A stretch of 64,000 nucleotides of DNA, taken from assembly GCA_016714465.1 (NCBI GenBank), contig JADKDT010000002.1, positions 434,001-498,000 of the forward strand. Direction: 5' to 3'. The notes below the pieces were generated by a model. That model was not told where the DNA came from. It ran no database searches and saw nothing but the letters and a program-made list of their open reading frames with translations. The position numbers and the translations under genes are program-made. The stretch's first letter is position 1; each line of letters starts with the position of its first letter. Source of the DNA: Candidatus Brachythrix odensensis. Lineage in GTDB: Bacteria > Chloroflexota > Anaerolineae > J036 > Brachytrichaceae. Positions 23,766 through 32,479 of the stretch are shown here, one piece after another.

Positions 23766-25415
23766 ATGGCTACGCAAGCAATGAAATGGACGCCCATCGG
23801 CGGACTCGGCGAGGTCGGCAAGAACATGATGGCCCTCGAGTACAACAACAACATATTGATCATCGACACGGGAATCATGTTCCCCGAGTCGGACATGCAC
23901 GGGATCGACAGCGTCATCCCTGACTACGGCTTCTTGAGCGACCGGCGCGACCAGGTCAAGGGTATCGTCATCACCCACGGGCACGAAGACCACATCGGCG
24001 CGATCGAGTTCGTCGTCAAGGACTTTCCGGGCGTGCCCATCTATGCCACGCCCCTTACCAAGGGGCTCATCGAGAACAAGCTGCGCGAGGCCAAGCTGAT
24101 GGACCGCACAACGGTGACGAGCGTCGCAACCGACGCGACGTTCAACGTTGGGCCGTTCAAAGTCGAGATGTTCCGGATGTGTCACAGCATCCCCGACAAC
24201 TGCGGAATCGGCGTGACGACGCCGGCCGGCCTGATCGTTCACAGCGGCGACTTCAAATTTGATCACTCGCCGGTGGACGGCGAGACCAGCGATTTCGCCA
24301 AGTTGGCCGAGTTCTCGGCCCGGGGCGTGCTGGCCCTTTTCTCCGACAGCACCAACGCCGAAGTTCCGGGCATCACCCCCAGCGAGCGCGAGATCGAGCC
24401 GGCGCTGGAGCACGTCTTTCGCGACGCGCCCGGGCGGATCTTTGTCGCGACCTTTGCCTCGCTGATCTCGCGCGTGCAGCAGGTCATCAACGTGTGCGAG
24501 ATTTACGGGCGCAAGCTAGCGGTCGCCGGCGCAAGCATGACCGACAACGTGCGCCTGGCCCAGAAAATGGGCTATCTGAACGTGCCCGAAGGCCTGCTCG
24601 TCAGGCTCGAAGACGCGCTGAAGATGCCGCCCCAGGAAGTTGCATTCATGGCGACCGGCACCCAGGGCGAGCCCACCGCCGCACTCGGCCGGATTGCGAC
24701 CGGCAAACATCCGCAGATCACCGCCCAGCCGGGCGACACCTTCGTGCTGTCTGCCCACCCCATCCCCGGCAACGAGGAGTACGTCCATCGCATCATCAAC
24801 CGGCTATACCAGAAGGGCGCGACGGTGGTCACCACCGCGCACTCGAAGGTACACGTATCGGGCCATGCCTGCCAGGAAGAGCAGAAGCTGCTCATGAGCC
24901 TGGTCAAGCCGAAGTTCTTCGTCCCGATCCACGGCGAGCTGCGCATGCTCCACGCGCATCGGCGCCTGGCGCTGGATGTCGGCATTCCGGCCGAGAACAT
25001 CTTCATCGGTGAAAACGGCACCCCGATCGAGTTCGTCGACGGCCAGGCGAAGCAGATTGAGCGCGTCCCGGGCAGCTACATCTACGTCGACGGGAATACC
25101 GTGGGCGAAATTGGCCAGGCCGTGCTGAACGATCGCGCATCCCTTGCCCGGGATGGTTTCGTCATCGTCGTGGTTCGGCGGAATGAGGAAGGCGGCCTGG
25201 CCGGCAAGCCCGAACTCATCTCGCGGGGATTCACCTACGCCACGGACACCAAGGATCTGCTCGATCGCATCGCCCAGACCGCGGCCGAGGGCCTGTCGGG
25301 AATCAACGGCGGCTCGGCCGCGTCAACAATCCGCGACAAGGCCGCCGAGCTCGTCCAACGAGCGATCTCCAGCCAAACCCGGCGCAAGCCGATGGTGATG
25401 GCCGTCGTGGTCTAG
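23766..25415 (+). CDS. rnj: Ribonuclease J
   Basis: 549 residues, metallo-beta-lactamase/beta-CASP RNase. Start with IGGLGEVGKNMM, metal motif HGHEDHIG (His71, His73, Asp75, His76), GVTTPAGLIVHSGDFKFD, beta-CASP motif with ALFSDSTNAEVPG, then SAHPIPGNEEYVH and HVSGHACQEEQKLL, and the C-terminal dimerisation part. RNase J has 5'-3' exonuclease and endonuclease action in mRNA decay and rRNA maturation. Length is the family norm. Monocistronic, closed by a 22-bp hairpin. Confidence 0.95.
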   Translation: MATQAMKWTPIGGLGEVGKNMMALEYNNNILIIDTGIMFPESDMHGIDSVIPDYGFLSDRRDQVKGIVITHGHEDHIGAIEFVVKDFPGVPIYATPLTKGLIENKLREAKLMDRTTVTSVATDATFNVGPFKVEMFRMCHSIPDNCGIGVTTPAGLIVHSGDFKFDHSPVDGETSDFAKLAEFSARGVLALFSDSTNAEVPGITPSEREIEPALEHVFRDAPGRIFVATFASLISRVQQVINVCEIYGRKLAVAGASMTDNVRLAQKMGYLNVPEGLLVRLEDALKMPPQEVAFMATGTQGEPTAALGRIATGKHPQITAQPGDTFVLSAHPIPGNEEYVHRIINRLYQKGATVVTTAHSKVHVSGHACQEEQKLLMSLVKPKFFVPIHGELRMLHAHRRLALDVGIPAENIFIGENGTPIEFVDGQAKQIERVPGSYIYVDGNTVGEIGQAVLNDRASLARDGFVIVVVRRNEEGGLAGKPELISRGFTYATDTKDLLDRIAQTAAEGLSGINGGSAASTIRDKAAELVQRAISSQTRRKPMVMAVVV

Positions 25416-25419
25416 ATTT

Positions 25420-25466
25420 GGAAAAACGAATACTCCCAGGCTTCGCCTGGGAGTATTCGTTTTTCC
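25420..25466. terminator. 22-bp perfect hairpin between convergent genes
   Basis: Arms 25420-25441 and 25445-25466 around TTC, with AAAAA/TTTTT at the base, so it can act as a bidirectional intrinsic terminator for RNase J and the M1-like peptidase. Confidence 0.85.
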
Positions 25467-25467
25467 C

Positions 25468-26979
25468 TTAGCGGCGGCAGCCCACCGAATTGGCGCTGAT
25501 CTTGCACGGCAGGGCAACCGCCCCGCCAAAATACGCCTTGACCAGCGGCCCGATGTTTTGCGCGCTTCTGGCCGCCAGCGCGTCAAAAAAGGCATCCTGC
25601 GAGGCCGACCGATTCACGGTCCTGGCGTAGTAATCGCGCATGGCGGCGTCGAATGACGCATCGCCCACTGTTCGGCGCACTTCGTTGAGGAAGACAAATC
25701 CGCGCCGATACACCGAGTCGATATAGGCGCGCGAATCAGAAAACGCCGTGATCGGGAGATCGATGGCGCCCTTGACGTCGGAATAGGTGATGAAGTACTT
25801 CATCCACCAGTCCGCGTCGGCGGGATAGTAACGCTGGTAGAAGCGGTATTCGGACATGCGGGCGAAGGACTCGTCTAGCCAGGGGGTGCGAGTTTGATCA
25901 TTCCCTACCGCCTGGAACCACCACTGGTGCGACACCTCGTGGGCGGTGGTCGCGATCAGGTCATGGCGCGAGCCGTTGCCGGAGTAACCCTGGAAAAGGG
26001 CCTGCCCGATTCCGACCAGGCCGCTGTACTCCTGTCCCTGCGCGCGGCCGGTCTCGACCAGGCGCAGCGTCTTGTAGGCATACGGCCCATACAGCTCGCC
26101 GTACAGTTTCACGGCCCGTTCGGCCGTAATCAGCACGTCTTCGGCGTATTTTTGATGGGCCGGATAGGTGTAAAGCGAGAATTGAACACCGTTGACGTTG
26201 GACGTGTCCACCCTGAAAACGTCGCTCGCCGCAAACGCAAAAACACGCGCCGCGGGCAGGCGATAACGCCACAGCCGGCCCTCGCGAGTCTCGTCGCCCG
26301 CCCCGGCGACGATGATGCCCTCGGGCGCAAGAATGTTGGCCGCGTAGTCGGCCAGCTCGCCGGTATAGGGATCTCCAGTGGGCACAAACTCCGGCGTGTC
26401 CCAGCCTGCCCCTTCGCGCCAGGGCGCCAGCATCACATACCAGTGCCCGGCGGTCAAACTTTGCGGGCCGCGCGAGCTGTCATCCCCGCCGATGCCGGTC
26501 GTCGCTTCCTGGAGCGGAATCTTGACCGTGAAATCGAGGGCAATGGCGATGGCGTCGCGGGCGGGCAGTGGCCCAGGCAAGGTGACGATCAACACGGTGT
26601 TGCTCAATGCCAAAGTCCAACTCAGCGGCTTGGACTCGCCAAAGATCCGCACATCTCTTAGTTCGAACTGGCCGCGTCGGGCAGGCGGGATATTGAAGCG
26701 CAGCTCGCGCGTCTCCGCGCCGGTCGGGTTTTTGAATTCAATACGTTGTTGAGTTGCCAGGGCGCTGTTCTTATAGTCCAGGGTGACGTTGAGGGTGTAG
26801 AGCGGGCGCTCGGGCACGGTATCCAGCACGGGCAAGCCAGCTGTGACCAGCCTCGACGCGCTGGCGGCGGCAGTTGGCGCCGGAGTCGGAGTCGGGATGA
26901 TGCCGCCAGCCGCGCCCGTCTTGACACAAGCCGTTAACGTCAGAGCAACGAAGAGTAAAAGGGTGCGTAGGGCGCGCAT
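25468..26979 (-). CDS. M1-family (aminopeptidase N-like) zinc metallopeptidase, lipoprotein
   Basis: 503 residues. N-terminal lipoprotein signal (ALRTLLLFVALTLTAC) and a Thr/Pro/Ala spacer anchor it outside the membrane. A beta-rich domain (about 60-240) is followed by the gluzincin domain: HEVSHQWW at about 346 with the third ligand Glu in WLDESFARM, and ARTVNRSASQDAFF near the C-terminus. The usual GxMEN exopeptidase motif appears as GQEYSGLVGIG. It would trim peptides at the cell surface. TACAAT lies 6 nt before the ATG, a leaderless arrangement mirrored by the divergent gene at 27031. Confidence 0.88.
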   Translation of the reverse strand: MRALRTLLLFVALTLTACVKTGAAGGIIPTPTPAPTAAASASRLVTAGLPVLDTVPERPLYTLNVTLDYKNSALATQQRIEFKNPTGAETRELRFNIPPARRGQFELRDVRIFGESKPLSWTLALSNTVLIVTLPGPLPARDAIAIALDFTVKIPLQEATTGIGGDDSSRGPQSLTAGHWYVMLAPWREGAGWDTPEFVPTGDPYTGELADYAANILAPEGIIVAGAGDETREGRLWRYRLPAARVFAFAASDVFRVDTSNVNGVQFSLYTYPAHQKYAEDVLITAERAVKLYGELYGPYAYKTLRLVETGRAQGQEYSGLVGIGQALFQGYSGNGSRHDLIATTAHEVSHQWWFQAVGNDQTRTPWLDESFARMSEYRFYQRYYPADADWWMKYFITYSDVKGAIDLPITAFSDSRAYIDSVYRRGFVFLNEVRRTVGDASFDAAMRDYYARTVNRSASQDAFFDALAARSAQNIGPLVKAYFGGAVALPCKISANSVGCRR

Positions 26980-27030
26980 GCCGTTATTGTATCGGGGGAG
27001 GACCCGAGGCGCGCCCGATACAATCGCTTG
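26980..27030. promoter_or_regulatory. Divergent leaderless promoters
   Basis: On the minus strand TACAAT (26991-26986) is 6 nt before ATG 26979; on the plus strand TACAAT (27019-27024) is 6 nt before GTG 27031. No SD is present on either side. Transcription would start at or next to both start codons. Confidence 0.65.
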
Positions 27031-27717
27031 GTGCGAACTGACCTCGACGCTGAATACGCCGGCATGACTGCCCGCGGGCTGGACGCCTGGGCGCGCGCGC
27101 CGGGCGCCGGTGAGCGCAATCCCCCTGATCCGCTGCGCAGGCGCCTGGGCGTGACCAGTGGACGGCTATTCACCCCGACGGGCGCGCTCGTCCAACTGGG
27201 CGCCGCGCTCAGCGCCCTCGCGGCAGCCGACGACGACGTCGATGTCGTCCCGACCAGCGGTCTGCACTTCACCTTTCTGGCCCTGGCCTGGGACCACTAC
27301 GCCAGCGCTGCTGACGTTCCGAATACGTCCCAGTTGAGGACGTTGTTCGCCGCCCGCACCCAGGAACTGCCCTTCAGCCTGGGGCACATGCGACTGGTGG
27401 CGATCTCGGGCGCGCTCCTGCTCGCCGGCATCCCAGATCCCGCCAGCGCGACGGCGCGCGCCGACCTGGCGGCCGACCTGATGGCCGCGGACTGGGCACC
27501 CCATATCGCCGAACGTTATCGAGGCTATCCCTTCCCGCCGAAAATCTGGCACACGACCCTGGCCCGCAGCCGGCGCCAATTTGCCACGCCCGGCATGCGC
27601 GCGCTATTCGCCGAATACAGGGACAGAACTTTTGATGATCTCGCCCTTGGCCCGCCCTGGCTCGTCGCGGCGAACTACAACTGGACGATGCTGGAGCCAC
27701 TGGATACGTTAAGGTGA
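27031..27717 (+). CDS. 2H phosphoesterase superfamily protein (LigT/cyclic phosphodiesterase-like)
   Basis: About 228 residues from GTG 27031 (TTG 27028 and ATG 27064 are alternatives). Two H-x-T motifs define the 2H superfamily: HFTF at His79/Thr81 (SGLHFTFLAL) and HTTL at His174/Thr176 (KIWHTTLARS), about 95 residues apart. Members cleave or form 2'-5' bonds or cyclic phosphates in RNA or nucleotides. The substrate is not known. A hairpin separates it from the convergent ZIP gene. Confidence 0.75.
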   Translation: MRTDLDAEYAGMTARGLDAWARAPGAGERNPPDPLRRRLGVTSGRLFTPTGALVQLGAALSALAAADDDVDVVPTSGLHFTFLALAWDHYASAADVPNTSQLRTLFAARTQELPFSLGHMRLVAISGALLLAGIPDPASATARADLAADLMAADWAPHIAERYRGYPFPPKIWHTTLARSRRQFATPGMRALFAEYRDRTFDDLALGPPWLVAANYNWTMLEPLDTLR

Positions 27718-27723
27718 ACTCCG

Positions 27724-27766
27724 CCGGGAGGAGTGGCCCGGGCGAAGCTTGGGCCATTCCTCCCGG
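27724..27766. terminator. 20-bp hairpin between convergent genes
   Basis: Arms 27724-27743 and 27747-27766 with three G-T pairs and a GAA loop, between the 2H gene and the ZIP gene. Confidence 0.65.
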
Positions 27767-27772
27767 TAACCC

Positions 27773-28972
27773 TTATTTGATGAACAAGCCCGTCACCCAA
27801 AGCATCAGCATGCCGACGGTGACGCCTGCGAAAGTCGTCAAGGGCATCGCGTGCTTTGCATCCGTCTGAGTCGTCTTGAAGAGCTGATAGACAACCACGA
27901 ATACGGCCCCGGCGCCAATCGACAGGAACAGCACACCCAACGGAAGAGAGTAGGTCAATCCACCGATCCAGGCGCCAACGATCGCAGGCACCCCGCCAAT
28001 TGCGCCCATGATTGCCAGTCGACTCATCGACGGCCGATCATTGACCACCGGCGTGACGATGGCGAGTCCTTCAGTGATATTTTGGATGATGAACCCAATG
28101 ACCAGGAAGGTGCCAAGCGCCGCGGCCCCGACCGCGAAGGACGCTCCAATGGCCAGGCCCTCGCCGAGGTTGTGAAGCCCGACGCTAAACGCCACCATGG
28201 TCGCCAGGGACAGGCGCTTCTGGACGGGATCTGCGCTCCGGCCAGCCTGGCGCTGTGAGATCGCCTGCAACAGCATGAACGTCCCGACGATGCCAATCCC
28301 AACGATGCCGACCCCTTGAAAGGCGCCGCCGACCTGGCCCGCCAGCTCAAGCGCCTCGCTGGTCGCGTCGATGCCAAGGAATATCAGCAGGCCGATCGTC
28401 ACCGCCAGAAAGAAGGTCAGCCAACGCTGGCTGAACAGCCGTAGCACAGGCAGCCACAACATGCCCAGCAACACGGGGATTAGGCCCACATACAGGCCAA
28501 TCAGGGTGAAGCTCAACAGTGTGCTCATATCGACGGACCGGGTTACGGTCGCAACATCGATCACATGCGGAAAAGCCACCCCGTTCGAGGACAACAGCAC
28601 GATCTGATACGCCTCCGCCTCAACCCACGGGTATTCGAGGCGGATCGTCGCCCAGCCGAGGCGCGGCAGGTTGCCGCCCGGCATGAGATCGAACTGCCAG
28701 AATGAGTCGTTGATGATGACTTGGGCAATGGACACGTCCTGCGGGCTCGTGTTCTGGATTCGCAAATCGATAACGCCGGGACGGAGCGTTGTTTGCTCAA
28801 ACTGGAGGGTCTCGATGGGCGCGGCGGGCGCCACCCGCAGGCCGGCGCCGTCGGTGGCAAGAAAGACAGCGATCACGCCAGCCAATAGCAGCGCCGGCAG
28901 CGCAAGCATTACGCCAGTCCGAAGCAAACTGGGGCGTGATGCGCGAGCCATTGATTCGGTTTGGGCGCTCAT
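27773..28972 (-). CDS. ZIP-family metal transporter with N-terminal extracytoplasmic domain
   Basis: 399 residues from ATG 28972, overlapping the stop of the multicopper oxidase by 4 nt. One membrane helix (about 19-39), a beta-type extracytoplasmic domain (about 45-148, cupredoxin-like in feel: LRPGVIDLRIQNTSPQDV ... GWATIRLEYPWVE), then eight helices of a ZIP carrier with the metal motifs GLHNLGEGLAIG (267-272 core) and IIQNITEGLAIV. ZIP proteins import Zn, Fe or Mn. Coupling to an oxidase recalls Fet3/Ftr1-type oxidise-then-import systems, but ZIP carriers usually prefer divalent ions, so the oxidase may instead protect from or sense copper/iron. Confidence 0.85.
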   Translation of the reverse strand: MSAQTESMARASRPSLLRTGVMLALPALLLAGVIAVFLATDGAGLRVAPAAPIETLQFEQTTLRPGVIDLRIQNTSPQDVSIAQVIINDSFWQFDLMPGGNLPRLGWATIRLEYPWVEAEAYQIVLLSSNGVAFPHVIDVATVTRSVDMSTLLSFTLIGLYVGLIPVLLGMLWLPVLRLFSQRWLTFFLAVTIGLLIFLGIDATSEALELAGQVGGAFQGVGIVGIGIVGTFMLLQAISQRQAGRSADPVQKRLSLATMVAFSVGLHNLGEGLAIGASFAVGAAALGTFLVIGFIIQNITEGLAIVTPVVNDRPSMSRLAIMGAIGGVPAIVGAWIGGLTYSLPLGVLFLSIGAGAVFVVVYQLFKTTQTDAKHAMPLTTFAGVTVGMLMLWVTGLFIK

Positions 28973-30051
28973 GCCGCCACCTCGAATTGCCCCACCCACC
29001 CCAGTTCCGCAAACTCGGTCTTGTGGGCATGAAAGAGGAATTTCCCGGGATGCTTGTAGCGTAACTCCAGAATTCCACGCTGTCCCTGTCCCAGGATGAT
29101 GGTGTCGGTGAATTCGGTATGGGTCAAGCTCGTGCCAGTTGGGTAGTAGCGAAAGAAATTCGCATGGAGGTGAAATGAGTTGATCTGATCGTATTCCAGA
29201 ATGTTGACCAGGAAAATGCGGACGAGCTCGCCAACCTTGAACTGGATCGGGTGCTTGTCGTAATGAAAGGGAATGGAGTTCACGGCGTATATTTCGTTGA
29301 CGCCGTCAAAGTCCAGGTCGAAGGCGTTCATCACCATGACGTACTCCCGGTCGGCCTTGTTTTTGTATCCCTCGCGAGGGTCAACAATGAAGGCGCCATA
29401 AAGCCCCTTCGCGATATGGCTCGCCAGCGGCAGCACGTGGCAGTGATAAAGATGCAAGCCAAAGGGTTCAGCCGTGAACTCATACACGAAGGTCCCGCCT
29501 GGCTTGATGGGATCAACGCCGTCCATCTGGGCGGCATGCTCGCCATGAAAGTGAATGCTGTGCGGATGATCGCTGCCATTGATGAAGGTGATCCGGATGC
29601 GGTCACCCTCGACGCAGCGAATCGTTGGACCTGGAACCCGCCCGTTATAGGTCCAGGCCGGGTATGAAATCCCCGGCGCGACCTGGATCATCTTGTTCTG
29701 AGCCACGATCGTGTACTCACGCAAGGTCTGACCATCCGGCAGCTTGCTTTGCTTGCCGTAGTCAAAATCAGTCAGAATCTGGTCGGGATCAAAACCATTT
29801 GCGGCGTGGTCAACCTCCCCGACCATGCCGGCTCGTCCGTGCCCACCATGCGCCCCCGTGCCGGGCGCTGGCGGCTGGGCGGGTCCAGCCTGGTGCTTGA
29901 GCGGCGGATCCGCGAGCCAATGGCCGGTCGCTGACACGGGCATGGCCGACGATGCGGCCACCCGATCGCCAAAGACGGTCAGCCCGCCGGCAACCGCGCT
30001 GCTGCCCAGGGCGGCCAGAATGGCCCGGCGCGAAAAACGTTGACGGTTCAT
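28969..30051 (-). CDS. Two-domain multicopper oxidase, type-1-like copper in domain 1
   Basis: 360 residues with a Tat signal (FSRRAILAALGSSAVAGG). After a His/Pro/Gly-rich linker, domain 1 has HSIHFHG (His165, 167, 169) and HLYHCHVLPLASH (His200, His203, Cys204, His205, His212), so the type-1-like Cys is in domain 1 and no Met ligand follows (Leu/Gly instead). Domain 2 has FHLHANFF (His294, 296) and FLFHAHKTEF (His341, 343) and no Cys. This is the reverse of the oxidase at 11181. Such enzymes include CuNIR-like and metallo-oxidase types. It heads an operon with the ZIP carrier; an operator-like palindrome lies 44 bp upstream. Confidence 0.88.
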   Translation of the reverse strand: MNRQRFSRRAILAALGSSAVAGGLTVFGDRVAASSAMPVSATGHWLADPPLKHQAGPAQPPAPGTGAHGGHGRAGMVGEVDHAANGFDPDQILTDFDYGKQSKLPDGQTLREYTIVAQNKMIQVAPGISYPAWTYNGRVPGPTIRCVEGDRIRITFINGSDHPHSIHFHGEHAAQMDGVDPIKPGGTFVYEFTAEPFGLHLYHCHVLPLASHIAKGLYGAFIVDPREGYKNKADREYVMVMNAFDLDFDGVNEIYAVNSIPFHYDKHPIQFKVGELVRIFLVNILEYDQINSFHLHANFFRYYPTGTSLTHTEFTDTIILGQGQRGILELRYKHPGKFLFHAHKTEFAELGWVGQFEVAA

Positions 30052-30094
30052 TACTTGCGCTCCCCCTTCGAGAAATATGGATTCGAGATCATAG

Positions 30095-30110
30095 TTTAGG
30101 CACGCCTAAA
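30095..30110 (-). promoter_or_regulatory. DtxR/MntR-family-like operator upstream of the oxidase/ZIP operon
   Basis: TTTAGGCACGCCTAAA is a perfect 7-2-7 palindrome of the type bound by DtxR/IdeR/MntR/SirR repressors. It lies 44 bp before ATG 30051. This predicts repression by Fe(II) or Mn(II). The regulator gene is not in the window. Confidence 0.7.
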
Positions 30111-30130
30111 TGTCAATAGCTTGGATTCAC

Positions 30131-30158
30131 TTGACAGATCGATCCACACCGATACAAT
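30131..30158 (+). promoter_or_regulatory. Sigma-70-type promoter of the P-type ATPase
   Basis: TTGACA (30131-30136), a 16-bp spacer and TACAAT (30153-30158) form a strong consensus promoter, with a start expected near 30165, right at the palindrome at 30168. Confidence 0.75.
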
Positions 30159-30167
30159 CCATAAATC

Positions 30168-30189
30168 TGAATATATGCTCATATATTCA
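30168..30189. promoter_or_regulatory. ArsR/SmtB-type operator
   Basis: TGAATATATG-CT-CATATATTCA, a perfect 10-2-10 inverted repeat of the ArsR/SmtB kind, overlapping the expected transcription start. The ArsR protein at 32476 is the likely ligand, giving metal-induced autoregulation. Confidence 0.8.
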
Positions 30190-30211
30190 TTTGTTGTAAG
30201 CTTGAAATCCC

Positions 30212-32479
30212 ATGACACAGCACGAGTTCCGAATCACCGGCATGGACTGCGCTGATTGCGCCAAAACCATTGAGACAGGAGTGCGCCAGCTCGACGGTGT
30301 AAGCGCCTGCGCACTCAACTACTTCGGCGGAACACTCAGGGTGGAGGGATCCACTGCGCGCGAAGTTGTCGTTCAACGCGTGCGCCACCTCGGCTACGAC
30401 GTGCAAGAAGACAAGACAGCCGGGGCGAAAGTGCCGGGTGGCATCGCCGCGCGCCTGCCAAAATCCGGTGTTCTGGGCTTCTTGCGCTTCCTGCTCGAAT
30501 CACGGAATACCTCCCTGGCCCTGGTCGGAGCGCTGATGATCGCGCCGGGGATTCTGTTCAACGAGCTGCTGCCCATGCTGGGCGTTCAGTCGCCCGTCTT
30601 TTCCGGAATGGCCCTCATCGCGTTGGCGCTGGCGGGCTATCCGATCGCGCGCAGCGCCTGGCGAAGCCTGATCATCAGCCGGCAGATCAGCGTCAACGTC
30701 CTGATGACGATTGCCGCCATCGGCGCGGTCTTTATCGGCGCGTATGTCGAAGCGGGATTGGTGATGGTGCTCTTTGCCATCGGCGAGGCCCTGGAGGGTT
30801 TCACCGTGGCCCGCGCGCGTGATTCCATCTCCCGGCTGATGGATGTCGCGCCACACGAGGCGACCGTGCTGCGCGCCTGCATGGACTGCAAGGAACATCT
30901 GGGCGTGGACGGCTATGCCGGTGGGCCCTGCCCCGTCTGCGGCACGCATGAAGCGCGCGTCCCGGTGCAGGACATTCGCATCGGCGAAACCGTGCTCGTG
31001 AAACCAGGCGAGCGCATTGCCGTCGACGGGCGGGTCGCGTCTGGCGCTTCGGCTGTCAATCAGGCTCCAATCACGGGCGAGAGCAGCCCGGTGGACAAGA
31101 TCGCGGGCGCCGAAGTCTTCGCGGGCTCAATCAATGGCGAGGGCGCCCTCGCCATCGTCTCAACGAATCTGCCCGAGGACAGCACGATCAGCCGGATCAT
31201 CCACATGGTCGAGGAGGCGCAGAACAGAAAGGCGCCTGCCGAACGGTTCGTGGACCAGTTCTCAAAGTACTACACACCCGCCGTTGTCGTCGTCGCCTTT
31301 CTCGTGGCAGCCGCCCCGCCCCTCTTTTTCCAGGCGCCTTTCCTGGGCGAACAAGGCTGGCTCTACCGGGCGCTGGAATTGCTGGTAGTCGCATGCCCTT
31401 GCGCGCTGGTCATCAGCACGCCTGTCGCGCTGATCAGCGCGATCAGCACTGCGGCCCGCAACGGCGTGCTCATCCGGGGCGGCGCCTATCTCGAGGCATT
31501 GAGCCGGATCAACCTCGTCGCGCTTGACAAGACGGGCACGCTGACCGAGGGCAGGCCGGAACTCATCAAGGTGAAAGCCGTGGATTGCGAAAACCCGAAT
31601 GGCGCATGCGGGCGCTGCGACGCGCTGCTGGCCCTTGCCAGCGCGGTCGAGCGCCGAAGCGAGCATCCGGTCGCGCGGGCGATTACGAACGCCGCCGATG
31701 CGCGCGGACTGGGCTCGGTGTTCGCATTGGCCGACGCGGTAACGTCGGTCGTCGGCAAGGGCGTCACCGGTACAGTGCTCGGGCGTAAAGTCGTCATTGG
31801 CAGCCACACGTATTTTGACGCCGATATCGCGCACTCCCAGGAATCGTGCGCCGAAGTGTCCGCGGCCGCCCGGGACGGAAACACGCCGGTCCTCATCAGT
31901 GAGGATGGCTTGTATAGGGGCTACGCCATCGTCGCCGACGCAGTTCGGGGCAGCAGCAAAGACGCGGTGGCTGAGCTCAGGGCCCTTGGCGTCTCGACAC
32001 TGATGCTCACCGGCGACACGGCCGCCACCGGGGCCCGCGTTGCCGCCCTGGTGGGTGTGGACCGGGTCCATGCGGATTTGTTGCCGCAGGATAAGCTCAA
32101 CATCATCCGGGCTGAGCTGTCCAACCCGAAAACCCGGATTGCCATGGTCGGGGACGGCATCAATGACGCGCCCGCGCTGGCCGCGGCCAGCGTCGGAATT
32201 GCGATGGGGGGCGGCACCGCTCAGGCGATGGAGACTGCAGATGTCACCTTGATGGGCGACGACCTGGGAAGGTTGCCCTTCTCGATTCGACTGGCGCGTT
32301 CAGCCATGCGCACGATTTATGCCAACATTGCGTTTGCGATTGCCATCAAGCTGGCCTTCTTCGCCCTGGTCCTACTTGGGTTCGGCACGCTGTGGATGGC
32401 GGTCTTCGCCGATGTCGGGGCATCGATCATCGTGACCTTGAATGGCATGCGACTGCTCCGCTATCGGAGCGCGACATGA
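30212..32479 (+). CDS. P1B-type heavy-metal ATPase (Zn/Cd/Pb export) with zinc-ribbon insertion
   Basis: 755 residues. N-terminal HMA domain with GMDCADCAKT; eight membrane helices; TGES (288-291); CPC metal site (395-397); DKTGT with phospho-Asp439; GDGINDAPAL; last helix pair with the Asp of the Zn/Cd group in FADVGASIIV. Between the helix hairpin and the actuator domain an extra segment of about 25 residues holds two CxxC pairs (Cys223/226 and Cys240/243), a zinc-ribbon-like insert absent from standard CadA/ZntA. A further Cys cluster (459, 466, 469) lies after DKTGT. It exports divalent metals with ATP. Overlaps the ArsR gene by 4 nt. Confidence 0.93.
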   Translation: MTQHEFRITGMDCADCAKTIETGVRQLDGVSACALNYFGGTLRVEGSTAREVVVQRVRHLGYDVQEDKTAGAKVPGGIAARLPKSGVLGFLRFLLESRNTSLALVGALMIAPGILFNELLPMLGVQSPVFSGMALIALALAGYPIARSAWRSLIISRQISVNVLMTIAAIGAVFIGAYVEAGLVMVLFAIGEALEGFTVARARDSISRLMDVAPHEATVLRACMDCKEHLGVDGYAGGPCPVCGTHEARVPVQDIRIGETVLVKPGERIAVDGRVASGASAVNQAPITGESSPVDKIAGAEVFAGSINGEGALAIVSTNLPEDSTISRIIHMVEEAQNRKAPAERFVDQFSKYYTPAVVVVAFLVAAAPPLFFQAPFLGEQGWLYRALELLVVACPCALVISTPVALISAISTAARNGVLIRGGAYLEALSRINLVALDKTGTLTEGRPELIKVKAVDCENPNGACGRCDALLALASAVERRSEHPVARAITNAADARGLGSVFALADAVTSVVGKGVTGTVLGRKVVIGSHTYFDADIAHSQESCAEVSAAARDGNTPVLISEDGLYRGYAIVADAVRGSSKDAVAELRALGVSTLMLTGDTAATGARVAALVGVDRVHADLLPQDKLNIIRAELSNPKTRIAMVGDGINDAPALAAASVGIAMGGGTAQAMETADVTLMGDDLGRLPFSIRLARSAMRTIYANIAFAIAIKLAFFALVLLGFGTLWMAVFADVGASIIVTLNGMRLLRYRSAT

